A DNA stretch of 15,188 bases, taken from Bacteroidales bacterium. GTDB lineage: Bacteria > Bacteroidota > Bacteroidia > Bacteroidales > Muribaculaceae. A program made the position numbers and the translations under genes. Where the stretch lies: positions 1-15,188 of the forward strand of contig CAAEIL010000004.1 of NCBI GenBank assembly GCA_900755985.1. Direction: 5' to 3'. Shown piece by piece: positions 8,065 to 15,161 of the stretch (positions within the stretch are counted from its first letter, which is position 1; the number at the start of each line of letters is the position of its first letter). The notes beneath the pieces were generated by a model, which did no database searches, was not told the origin of the DNA, and was given only the letters and a program-made list of their open reading frames with translations.

Positions 8065-8105
8065 ACATCAAGGGCGCCTTCGTAAAACGAAGGCGCCCTT
8101 GATGT
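8065..8105. terminator. 18-bp perfect hairpin between convergent prs and GDPD genes
   Basis: ACATCAAGGGCGCCTTCG (8065-8082) and its exact reverse complement (8088-8105) flank the loop TAAAA. The position, 48 bases after prs and 10 bases after the GDPD stop on the other strand, fits a shared bidirectional terminator. No T-tract follows on either strand, so it may instead stabilise the 3' ends of the transcripts. Confidence 0.7.
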
Positions 8106-8115
8106 ATCCAGAGAC

Positions 8116-9129
8116 TTATTGATTCTCGTTATAGTACCGGTAATACAGTTGAGCAAGCTCGGGATTGTTTGTCGTCAGGAAGTCATAGCCGAGTTTGTTC
8201 ATTCGGGCAATGTCACTTTCCGAGTCAATGGTCCAGACATTAGAGGTGATTCCGGCGGCACGTATATCGTCGGCCGACCATGTGATTTTTGAAGGAATAT
8301 AGTCCAGACCACTCATGCCGGCGCTTTTCAAGGTGCTCGGAGATCTGACGACGCCGTCATTGCCGCAGAGATAAGCTATTTTATAGCCTCGGTTCGCGAT
8401 AGTCTGACAAGCTGCATAGTTGAATGCGATGAACTCGACGCGGTCGGATACACCACGAATTTCGGCTGCATCCATGGCAGCGGTGGCCACACTCTGTGTG
8501 GCGGCATCTGTAAGTTGGGTTTTAATTTCGACTATCAGTTTGGTATTCTTGTTTGTTGATTCTTTTAGTATTTCAAAAAAATCGACAAGTAGTGGCATGG
8601 TTTCTTGGTTTCCCAATTTGTAGTTTTTGATATCGCTCCAATTTTTTTGAAAATGATAGCCGTCAATGCTGCTGACCTTTGAGTCATGGATGACGTAGAG
8701 ATAACCGTCAGCTGATTTATATATGTCGCATTCGACGGCATAATAGTCACCTTCGAGGCCTTTGCGAAGGGCTGCACGCGAATTTTCAGTGTAGGCTCCG
8801 TTGTCATGAACACCACGGTGGCAGACTACACGGCAACCTTGTGGCAGTTCGGAGACTGTGGTAAGGGTGGTCGAGCCAAGATTCTGTGTCTCTGAGCCGC
8901 GTGTCAGGCTTATTGTATACTGTCCGGAAGTTATTGCCGTCAGAGTAAATACGGCCCGTCCGTTGTCAATGCTTGTGGGAGATACTGTGAATACTCCATT
9001 GCTTCCGCTGAATGTCACTTGGTCACCGTTCTGCCATCCTGTACCATAGATTGGAAACTTGACGCCGGGTTTTACTTCGACATCCTGAAGTACTCTGACA
9101 CTCGAAATCAGCAATGCGCTGTTACTCAT
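8116..9129 (-). CDS. Glycerophosphodiester phosphodiesterase with N-terminal IPT/TIG-like domain
   Basis: GDPDs hydrolyse glycerophosphodiesters to glycerol 3-phosphate and an alcohol. Counting from the ATG at 9129 the product has 337 residues. Residues 5-90 look like an Ig-like (IPT/TIG) domain of the kind often seen in Bacteroidales surface proteins (GTGWQNGDQVTF, then SGQYTISLTRG). The GDPD barrel runs from about 100 to 325 with the family's key residues: H104-R105-G106, E115N, E133xD135, H148D and E201IK. The C-terminus contains VWTID and the typical FLTTNNP. This frame starts without a signal peptide, although a surface location would be expected for the domain pair. It overlaps by four bases (ATGA) a short upstream frame that does encode a signal peptide. 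The frame is open upstream to 9426, but that extension (99 residues) looks non-coding. The gene may be translationally coupled or the 3' part of a frameshifted gene. Confidence 0.85.
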   Translation of the reverse strand: MSNSALLISSVRVLQDVEVKPGVKFPIYGTGWQNGDQVTFSGSNGVFTVSPTSIDNGRAVFTLTAITSGQYTISLTRGSETQNLGSTTLTTVSELPQGCRVVCHRGVHDNGAYTENSRAALRKGLEGDYYAVECDIYKSADGYLYVIHDSKVSSIDGYHFQKNWSDIKNYKLGNQETMPLLVDFFEILKESTNKNTKLIVEIKTQLTDAATQSVATAAMDAAEIRGVSDRVEFIAFNYAACQTIANRGYKIAYLCGNDGVVRSPSTLKSAGMSGLDYIPSKITWSADDIRAAGITSNVWTIDSESDIARMNKLGYDFLTTNNPELAQLYYRYYNENQ

Positions 9130-9407
9130 GCCACATTCAACTTCGCGCCACAGACGGTCGAACCCATGTCCCTCAACGAAATAGTGTGTAGCTCGCGCCA
9201 TGGATAGCTTGTCTCTGTGTTGTCGTGATGATGAAAAATCAGATTGTCGTTTTCGAGTCGTAAATAGCGTACCGATACCGAAGTATGTACCTTGGGATTG
9301 CCTTCTCCCTGATTGAAACCATATAGGTATATGATTTTGGCATTCAGATTCAGGCCCGAGGCCAACAGCAATGCTGCTGTCAGTCCTTTTAGCGTATAAT
9401 GTTTCAT
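9126..9407 (-). CDS. Short secreted protein or N-terminal fragment of the GDPD gene
   Basis: This 93-residue frame starts at the ATG at 9407 and encodes a clear signal peptide: Lys-bearing n-region, hydrophobic core TAALLLASG, and a LNA cleavage site near residue 23. There is no lipobox cysteine. The mature part, beginning KIIYLYGFNQG, has alternating beta-strand-like segments and includes YPWRELHTISL, which resembles the short beta repeats of Bacteroidales secreted proteins. It stops at a TGA (9126-9128) that overlaps the GDPD start as ATGA. Two readings are possible: a small exported protein coupled to the GDPD, or the true N-terminus of one secreted signal-domain-IPT-GDPD protein, separated by a 1-base loss or by a -1 ribosomal shift. 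I lean slightly to the second because the GDPD half otherwise has no export signal. I do not recognise the 70-residue mature domain. Confidence 0.55.
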   Translation of the reverse strand: MKHYTLKGLTAALLLASGLNLNAKIIYLYGFNQGEGNPKVHTSVSVRYLRLENDNLIFHHHDNTETSYPWRELHTISLRDMGSTVCGAKLNVA

Positions 9408-9479
9408 TAAAAGTGTTGTAATCCAATGACTTGCGGAAGACAATCCGAAAACATTGACAGTTATTATTTAGGATTTTTG

Positions 9480-9487
9480 CAAAGTTA
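9480..9487 (-). promoter_or_regulatory. Candidate -7 promoter element for the secreted ORF/GDPD pair
   Basis: On the minus strand, 9487 to 9480 reads TAACTTTG followed by CA, a full match to TAnnTTTG. It lies 72 bases upstream of the ATG at 9407. No good TTG is present at the -33 spacing, so an activator may be needed. The CTTTCGA repeats begin 39 bases upstream of this box. Confidence 0.45.
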
Positions 9488-9525
9488 AGAATTTTTTATT
9501 GAATTAATGTAGATAAGGTTGGATG

Positions 9526-9564
9526 CTTTCGACACTTTCGAGGTGAAGCTTTCGAAGCTTTCGA
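9526..9564. repeat. Four direct copies of CTTTCGA
   Basis: CTTTCGA occurs at 9526, 9535, 9549 and 9558, a pattern of 9, 14 and 9 bases between starts. It therefore reads as two closely spaced pairs. The second pair is embedded in overlapping palindromes, AAGCTT (9546-9551 and 9555-9560) and TTCGAA (9551-9556). The cluster lies upstream of both candidate divergent promoters. It could be a multi-site operator or a short unstable repeat. Confidence 0.6.
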
Positions 9565-9596
9565 GATACTTAAGATTGATAAAATCGCATGAATTA

Positions 9597-9631
9597 TTGA
9601 CATATTATAGACATATTGTTGACTAAATTTG
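9597..9631 (+). promoter_or_regulatory. Upstream candidate promoter for the large secreted protein, with GACATATT direct repeat
   Basis: TAAATTTG at 9624-9631 fits TAnnTTTG exactly, and a TTG at 9597-9599 lies 24 bases upstream, a little longer than usual. The spacer contains two copies of GACATATT (9599-9606 and 9610-9617) spaced 11 bases apart, about one helical turn. That arrangement could suit a dimeric regulator. A start here would leave a leader of roughly 95 bases. Confidence 0.35.
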
Positions 9632-9650
9632 CCGATTTTTAGCCATTTTC

Positions 9651-9681
9651 TTGTATATTCACATATTTTTAAGTTACTTTG
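9651..9681 (+). promoter_or_regulatory. Downstream candidate promoter for the large secreted protein
   Basis: TTACTTTG at 9674-9681 matches TAnnTTTG at all but one position and is followed by CA. A TTG at 9651-9653 lies 20 bases upstream, the favoured spacing. It would give a leader of about 45 bases before the ATG at 9733. A TTG at 9679, inside this box, is in frame with the gene but is not a sensible start. Confidence 0.42.
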
Positions 9682-9732
9682 CAAGGTTTTATGGTGAAAT
9701 CATTATTATCTATTCCACTAAATATTTCTTTT

Positions 9733-12615
9733 ATGAAGCATTTTTACACGTTTCTTGTATGTATGGCCGTTTGGGCATCGGCTTCAGCTTCAGTTCAGCC
9801 GCCTTGCACACTCACTGTTGAGTCGCAGGAAGTCTTTGACACGCAATGGAAAAGCTTTGACGTTAACAATGACGGTGGCGACTATATGTTTAAATTCAAG
9901 GATGCGACAGCCTACTATGTCCAGAACACAAAAGGAGCCGCTGACGATTGGATTATCTCGCCCGCTGTTTCGCTTGTCGAGGGCGAAGCCTACAAGGTCG
10001 TTGTCACTGTTCAGAATTTATCCAAATATGGCTCGGATAAACAGGACTTTACGGTGGCTTGCGGTACCGAGCAGACCGTTGCCGGGATGACGCAGGATAT
10101 ATTCAGCGTTACCGGTATGACTAAGAATTCATATCCGATCGAAAAAGACGGTTCGTTTACAGCCACTTCTACAGGTGATTTCTATATTGGGTTGCATCTT
10201 ACCTCGAAAAGTTATATGGGCGATTTCGCGCTGACAAGCATAAAGCTCGAGAAAATTGTACCTCTGCCCGGCGCTGCTACAGATCTTTCGGTAACTGCCG
10301 CCACCGAGGGCAAACTTGAAGCCACACTCTCGTGGAGTTGGCCTGTCAAGTCACACCTTGACGGTCCTATATCCTCGGTTACCGGCGCAAAAATTTACCG
10401 TGGTACGAGCAAATCGTTTACCGTCGGCGAAAGCTACTTTGTCGCTACTGTCAACAACGAAGACGCCGCATCCCCCGTTGCATCGTGGACAGATATAACA
10501 GTTCCCAAAGCCGGCGTATATTATTATAAGGTGGTCCCCTTCAATACTGATGGCGAATCGCCCGTTGCGCCCACAGCTGTCGAATCACCCTGGATCGGTG
10601 CCGACAACGCTCTTGCCTCGCTGACCAATGTTGTAGCAGCAGCTGTCGAGGGCAATGAAAAAGCAATAAGCCTTAGCTGGGATACTCCCGTCGGCTCGCA
10701 TGGCGCATACGTCGACCTTTCGACAGTCGCGTATAAGATTACCCGCACAAAGGACTCCGGCACCGCAGAGACTATTGAAGAATCGTGGAACGGAACTCTG
10801 CCCTATATCGACGAAAACATTACCGGCCTTGGTTCATATCTCTATACAGTATATACCATTTACAATGGCTCGACATCATGGAGCGGCGTAAAATCGAACC
10901 CAGTCGTCACCGGTGGCGCTGCAAGTCTGCCTTACGAGAACAAGTTCAACAATGCAGCCAGCACAGACCTGCTGACATTCTTCCATGGCGAAGGTTCAAC
11001 ACGCGACTGGAAGTTCTACAGCTCCAATCAGACGCTTCAATATTGGGGTGCCGACCCTGACTCGTATGCCGCACTTCCCGCTTTTGACCTCGAGGCCGGC
11101 AAAGCATACACCGTCAGCTTTGTCACTTGGGTGCAAAAATCCACAAGTCCCAAAGACCTGTCGGTATGTCTGGGTACAGCATGCACCCCGGCTGATATGA
11201 CAAGCGAGCTTTTCCGCGAAACCATTACCAATACTTTCCGCAACGATAAGACCTTCACTTTCAGTGTCCCCGCAAGCGGACGCTATTATATAGCATTGCA
11301 TATTGACGGTGAAGCTGACTCTAATGATATTTATGTCGATGACATCAAAGTCATAGAAGATTTAATCAAACCGCTTGCTGTCACCGACGCTACGGCTACT
11401 GCTGCCAATCAGGGTGCTATGAGCGTCAGTGTTGCATGGACCAATCCCACGCAGACCACAGCCGGAACCGAGCTTACCGAGCTCACTAAGGTCGAAATCG
11501 CCCGCGATACCGAAGTCATTGCCACAATCGAAGCTCCGGCAGTCGGCAGCGCTTCATCTTGGGAAGAAACAATCACCGTGCCCGGCGAATACAGCTACAT
11601 CATAACTCCTTATCTGGGCGAAAACGCAGGTGCATCTGTCACCGTTAAATCTGCCTGGGCCGGATACGACACACCCAAAGCTCCCGAAAACGTCAGCGTC
11701 ACCGAGGGCGAAGAAGGGCGCACAATTACGTTTGCCGCTGTCACTGAAGGCGTTCATGAAGGATACATAGATACCGAAGCTCTGACCTATACCGTAAAAC
11801 GCAACGGCGACATCCTTGCCGAAGGCCTTAAAGACCTCAGCTATACCGACACTGAACAAGGTCTCGCACTTGCCGAATATATCTATTCGGTACAGGCTGT
11901 CAACGGTCAGTATGCCGGCGAAGCCACCTCGGCCGAAGGCTTGATTCTCGGAGATGCCATTGAGCTGCCTTACAGTGCTGACTTCGACTCGGCAGACCAT
12001 TTCAAATTGTGGACCCTTGTCAACGAAGCCGGTACGGACAAAACCTGGAAATATGACAGCAAGACAAAAAGCCTTCAGGCAAGTTTCGCTGCAGACAACT
12101 CTTGGGCATTTACACCTCCGTTTAATGCCTATGCAGGTAAGTGCAAGCTCACTTTCACTGCTACTTGTTACAGCTACCGCTACCCTGAAAACCTCAATAT
12201 CGTACTCACCAAAGATACCGGATTAGGCGAAGACTCACAGGTAGCTACCATCGGCACCTACACCATCGATGTCGCCAACTATCCCACGCCTATCGAAGCT
12301 GAATTTGATATACCGGCAAGCGGTAAATATCATGTCGCTTTCCATTTGCCGACAAATAACTGGACTTGCTCAATTAAGCAGGCCGATATTGCCCAGACCG
12401 TTGACCTCGGCGTCGACGCCGTTGGCCGGGATAATAACGCACTTGCCTACGACAAAGCAGCCGGTGTCATAAGTGGCGAAGGCTGTGTCAAGGTCTACAA
12501 CCTGCAGGGCGTACTCATAGCTAAATCCGAAACCGGCGTTGTCGGCACAGAGTCTCTTGCTCCCGGGGTATATGTAGCCCGGACATCCGATGCCTGCATT
12601 AAATTTGTAAAATAA
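9733..12615 (+). CDS. Large secreted modular protein: three jelly-roll-like domains with paired FN3-like domains and C-terminal sorting-like tail
   Basis: This 960-residue exported protein has no enzymatic motif and probably serves binding or adhesion at the cell surface; the ligand is unknown. It begins MKHFYTFLVCMAVWASASA, a signal peptide cleaved near residue 20; an in-frame upstream TTG (9679) would bury this, so I use the ATG at 9733. Three jelly-roll (choice-of-anchor/cleaved-adhesin-like) domains lie at about 22-175, 398-544 and 742-892. They share a SGxYxxxxH-type strand: GDFYIGLHL, GRYYIALHI, GKYHVAFHL. The first two are each followed by two FN3-like domains (about 180-292 and 295-395; 545-642 and 649-739), joined by matching linkers (SPWIGAD/SAWAGYD; ASLPYE/IELPYS). 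The final 45 residues, with VYNLQG and APGVYVAR, look like a type-A secretion/sorting tail. A related secreted gene follows 83 bases downstream. Confidence 0.85.
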   Translation: MKHFYTFLVCMAVWASASASVQPPCTLTVESQEVFDTQWKSFDVNNDGGDYMFKFKDATAYYVQNTKGAADDWIISPAVSLVEGEAYKVVVTVQNLSKYGSDKQDFTVACGTEQTVAGMTQDIFSVTGMTKNSYPIEKDGSFTATSTGDFYIGLHLTSKSYMGDFALTSIKLEKIVPLPGAATDLSVTAATEGKLEATLSWSWPVKSHLDGPISSVTGAKIYRGTSKSFTVGESYFVATVNNEDAASPVASWTDITVPKAGVYYYKVVPFNTDGESPVAPTAVESPWIGADNALASLTNVVAAAVEGNEKAISLSWDTPVGSHGAYVDLSTVAYKITRTKDSGTAETIEESWNGTLPYIDENITGLGSYLYTVYTIYNGSTSWSGVKSNPVVTGGAASLPYENKFNNAASTDLLTFFHGEGSTRDWKFYSSNQTLQYWGADPDSYAALPAFDLEAGKAYTVSFVTWVQKSTSPKDLSVCLGTACTPADMTSELFRETITNTFRNDKTFTFSVPASGRYYIALHIDGEADSNDIYVDDIKVIEDLIKPLAVTDATATAANQGAMSVSVAWTNPTQTTAGTELTELTKVEIARDTEVIATIEAPAVGSASSWEETITVPGEYSYIITPYLGENAGASVTVKSAWAGYDTPKAPENVSVTEGEEGRTITFAAVTEGVHEGYIDTEALTYTVKRNGDILAEGLKDLSYTDTEQGLALAEYIYSVQAVNGQYAGEATSAEGLILGDAIELPYSADFDSADHFKLWTLVNEAGTDKTWKYDSKTKSLQASFAADNSWAFTPPFNAYAGKCKLTFTATCYSYRYPENLNIVLTKDTGLGEDSQVATIGTYTIDVANYPTPIEAEFDIPASGKYHVAFHLPTNNWTCSIKQADIAQTVDLGVDAVGRDNNALAYDKAAGVISGEGCVKVYNLQGVLIAKSETGVVGTESLAPGVYVARTSDACIKFVK

Positions 12616-12638
12616 CATAATCAAAATTACATATCGAT

Positions 12639-12678
12639 ATGAAGCGGCGGAAGTACGTTACAGGACCCGCCGCTTCAT
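12639..12678 (+). terminator. 12-bp perfect hairpin between the two secreted-protein genes
   Basis: ATGAAGCGGCGG (12639-12650) pairs exactly with CCGCCGCTTCAT (12667-12678) around a 16-base loop. It lies 23 bases after the stop of the first gene and 20 bases before the start of the second. It is followed by TCTGCCC rather than a T-run. It may terminate most transcripts, or protect the upstream mRNA while some read-through expresses the second gene. No promoter match was seen between it and the second gene. Confidence 0.55.
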
Positions 12679-12698
12679 TCTGCCCAAGAAATGTACCA

Positions 12699-14945
12699 AT
12701 GAATAAACGAATCAGATTTATAGCTGCAGCACTGACGCTCGCCGGAAGTGCATGGGCACAGGCTCCGGAGAGTCAGCCTGTACGTACGGCAGATATTCTT
12801 TCGACGGCACCCGCGGAAACCTTTGGCGGAGTGAGTCACGCACGCAACAAGGTTGCACCCAAGACATCAGGGACACTCAGCGCCGATTTCACAATAGCAG
12901 GCGCCGACGCACTTAAACCGGTATTCACCGAGAATTTCGACGCAGGTAAAGGTTCGTGGACGTGGGATGATACCCAGTATGTAAACTGGAGTGTCAAACG
13001 AATTGCCGAAGAAGGCTCGGACAAAAGTTTCTCGTCCATAGACCCGGCGGATGTCGGTTCGCTTTTTGTCGAAGGACCGTATCAGATCTACCGCCGCGAA
13101 CGCTCGTCGGCCTATTCACCCTCGTATTTCATTCCAGAACGTGCCACTTTGGTGTTTTATGTCGGATTTTCGCAGAACTACGATGACTGTTGCCGTCTTA
13201 ACCTCACAGCCCAAACCGGCAGCGAAACTACCGAAATATGGAGTTCGAAAAACGAAACCGGTGAAAAGGTATGGCGCTGGCACCGCGTCGAAGTATCTCT
13301 GAATGATTTCGCCGCCAAAGATGTCGTATTCTGTTTCACCTACGATTACGGTTCGAAGGACGAGAATTTTAAGACCGGAGGCTATCTCGGCGACTTTGCC
13401 ATTGACGGCTTTGCAATATCCGCTCCTCAGGCCGTCGAAAAGGTAGAGCTTACAACCGGACAGAAACTGTCGCTTGTCGACAACTCGCAGGGCGAAATTG
13501 TCTCGTGGCAGTGGTCTATGCCCGGCGCCGTACCCGAGACTTCCCCCGCACAGTCTCCCGAAGTGTACTATACAGCCGATGGCGATTATGACATAAGCCT
13601 GACCGTACGCGACGCCTCGGGCAACGAATCCACCAAGACACGTCCTTCCTTTGTCCATGTCACAGGAACCTCCCCGGTGGCACGTATAATTCCGCCGGCC
13701 ACATTCCGTCTTTCGTCCACGCGCAAACACCTCGTGGCTCCCCTGGTCCCCGTGACATGGCGCGACGGCTCGGAAGGATTTCCAAGCGAACGTTACTGGG
13801 CCTTCACCGGCGCCTGCGAAGATTCAAAAGAAGTATTTAGCTCAACCGATAGCGAAGTCAGTGTCAGCTATGCCTTTTTGCACGATCAGGTGGCCGCTCT
13901 TCAGGTGTCCAATCAGCACGGACAATCGGCTGCGACAAGCGAAGTCAGCGTCGAATATGGAGGCGTAGTGTGCAACTTGCAGTCGCAGGACAGCTCCACC
14001 GAGTTTGATATGAATGACTGGGGTATTTTCCCCGGCTCGAATACCATCGGTATCACGGCTTATGCCGAACATTTCTCAAAGCCCTCGCGTCCAATTGTCG
14101 TAAACGGTGCCTATGTTTACTTCAATCGCGCAAAGACCACAGAAGTTGTCGAACAGATTGCTCCCGTTAGCTGCTCCATCTATACATGTAAAGATGGGAA
14201 ACCCGACCGTCGTCTCGATTTTATGTCTTGGAGCGTGTTCGAACTCGACATGCCATCTGAAAGCGGGTCGATGGTTGGCACAGCTTTCCCGTTTACCGAG
14301 GCGCCGGTCATTGATGACGAATTCTTCATCGTTGTCAGCGGCATACCCGAATTTAACGAAGGTTGCTGCGTAAGCTTCGGCATGGCCGGTTTCCGCCCTG
14401 ACGGCAACTCTGCAATGATACTGAAAGACGGCGAGTGGATTTCTGTCCCTGACTATTTCGGCAAAGACAAATGCACTTCGTTCATGATATATCCTTCGGT
14501 TATTCATTCGGTCATGTCACCTTTGCCCGCCGGGACATCCAGCGAAATTGAAGTCGGAGCCAAAGCCGGTCAGAAAGACTATCAGATATTCTCCTATATG
14601 GGTTACAAGACTCCTGTCGAAAGCGACAGCCCCTGGCTCCACGTCGACAGCGAACCTAACGGGATGACCGTAGATACACTGAAAATCGGTTACGACGCGC
14701 TGCCCGCCGGGATTAAAGAACGCACCGGTCATCTTACACTTACTGACGGAGCAAGTACAATGACAATTACAGTCAACCAGAAAGAGACATCGGCCGTCAG
14801 TGATTTTGTCGTAGAAAGCGGCGCTCAAATTGAATGTGTCTACAACCTGCAGGGTATTAACTTAGGCAAAGAAATGCCTAAGACCTCAGGCGTCTATCTC
14901 GTACGCTATACCGATGGAAGCGTAAGCAAAATTGTTCGTCGCTGA
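12699..14945 (+). CDS. Secreted modular protein with jelly-roll, PKD-like and BACON-like domains and C-terminal sorting-like tail
   Basis: This 748-residue exported protein is probably surface-located; it carries no catalytic motif that I can identify. The start is the ATG at 12699, giving MNKRIRFIAAALTLAGSAWA, a signal peptide with cleavage after AWA. An in-frame ATG at 12639 would add 20 residues, but it lies in the arm of a hairpin and would bury the signal peptide. In order: a low-complexity linker to about 70; a jelly-roll-like domain at about 75-243, with VFTENFDAG at its start and GGYLGDFAIDGFAIS at its end; a PKD-like domain at about 245-322 (VSWQWSMPGA, DYDISLTVRDASG); a second, weaker PKD-like stretch to about 420; an unassigned beta-rich region; a BACON-like domain at about 622-695 (DSPWLHVDSEPNG, LTLTDG, ITVNQ); and a tail from about 711 with VYNLQG and SGVYLVRYTDG. 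The tail matches that of the preceding gene, suggesting a shared export or anchoring route. Confidence 0.85.
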   Translation: MNKRIRFIAAALTLAGSAWAQAPESQPVRTADILSTAPAETFGGVSHARNKVAPKTSGTLSADFTIAGADALKPVFTENFDAGKGSWTWDDTQYVNWSVKRIAEEGSDKSFSSIDPADVGSLFVEGPYQIYRRERSSAYSPSYFIPERATLVFYVGFSQNYDDCCRLNLTAQTGSETTEIWSSKNETGEKVWRWHRVEVSLNDFAAKDVVFCFTYDYGSKDENFKTGGYLGDFAIDGFAISAPQAVEKVELTTGQKLSLVDNSQGEIVSWQWSMPGAVPETSPAQSPEVYYTADGDYDISLTVRDASGNESTKTRPSFVHVTGTSPVARIIPPATFRLSSTRKHLVAPLVPVTWRDGSEGFPSERYWAFTGACEDSKEVFSSTDSEVSVSYAFLHDQVAALQVSNQHGQSAATSEVSVEYGGVVCNLQSQDSSTEFDMNDWGIFPGSNTIGITAYAEHFSKPSRPIVVNGAYVYFNRAKTTEVVEQIAPVSCSIYTCKDGKPDRRLDFMSWSVFELDMPSESGSMVGTAFPFTEAPVIDDEFFIVVSGIPEFNEGCCVSFGMAGFRPDGNSAMILKDGEWISVPDYFGKDKCTSFMIYPSVIHSVMSPLPAGTSSEIEVGAKAGQKDYQIFSYMGYKTPVESDSPWLHVDSEPNGMTVDTLKIGYDALPAGIKERTGHLTLTDGASTMTITVNQKETSAVSDFVVESGAQIECVYNLQGINLGKEMPKTSGVYLVRYTDGSVSKIVRR

Positions 14946-14970
14946 ACATATCATTATTAACTACCATACA

Positions 14971-15004
14971 GTCGCTCCTGCAAGGCTCCCTTCGCAGGAG
15001 CGAC
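14971..15004 (+). terminator. 11-bp perfect hairpin downstream of the second secreted-protein gene
   Basis: GTCGCTCCTGC (14971-14981) pairs exactly with GCAGGAGCGAC (14994-15004) across a 12-base loop. It starts 25 bases after the stop codon at 14945, a good position for a terminator, but no T-tract follows (GTCTATTC). Confidence 0.6.
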
Positions 15005-15130
15005 GTCTATTCAGGCATGTCGTATGATGTCAATCCGTCAAATCTTATTAAAGGGTGGCGGGGCAACCGCATCAGAATCCATAAAAATTATATTGCTGTC
15101 CGATAAAACTTTTTGAGCGGATGAAAAATT

Positions 15131-15161
15131 AGCGCTGGCACCTATTGCAGGAGTCAGCGCT
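15131..15161. terminator. Intrinsic terminator-like hairpin, possibly bidirectional
   Basis: AGCGCTG (15131-15137) pairs with CAGCGCT (15155-15161). The stem continues inward through a G.U pair, one A.A mismatch and four further pairs to the five-base loop ATTGC. It is preceded by AAAAATT and followed by TTTT, the A-stem-T layout of a bidirectional terminator. It could back up the hairpin at 14971 or end a gene arriving from beyond the right edge. A smaller repeat, TTTTGG/CCAAAA (15171-15176, 15182-15187), touches the window edge. Confidence 0.5.

Larger units (their letters stand above)
9408..9732. other. 325-base divergent intergenic region
   Basis: This AT-rich gap separates the minus-strand GDPD pair from the plus-strand secreted protein. 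It holds candidate promoters in both directions, a four-copy CTTTCGA cluster and a tandem GACATATT pair, each listed separately. The open frame across part of it on the minus strand (9496-9684) has skewed composition, no recognisable domain and no conserved-looking start, so I do not call it a gene. Confidence 0.6.

Noticed and set aside
9130..9426. Upstream extension of the GDPD frame by 99 residues
   Set aside because: The extension is rich in Arg, Ser and Gln, shows no domain, and overlaps a frame with a convincing signal peptide. I therefore start the GDPD at 9129.
9526..9564. CTTTCGA cluster as a CRISPR-like or phage attachment site
   Set aside because: The repeats are 7 bases with 2- and 7-base gaps, with no spacers, cas genes, integrase or tRNA nearby.
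9496..9684. 62-codon minus-strand frame in the divergent intergenic region
   Set aside because: It overlaps the CTTTCGA repeats and candidate promoters, and the repeat translates to an SKASKAS-type run. No sign of selection as protein is visible.
13116..13730. 204-codon minus-strand frame inside the second secreted-protein gene
   Set aside because: The sense frame has a coherent signal peptide, PKD-like domain and tail. The antisense frame has none of these.
15017..15106. 29-codon open frame between the last two hairpins
   Set aside because: It is short enough to occur by chance. It has no signal peptide, no membrane segment and no recognisable motif.
15101..15128. Possible promoter in the ACTTTTTG stretch before the last hairpin
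   Set aside because: It matches TAnnTTTG at only 6 of 8 positions, and I saw no supporting -33 element or downstream gene.
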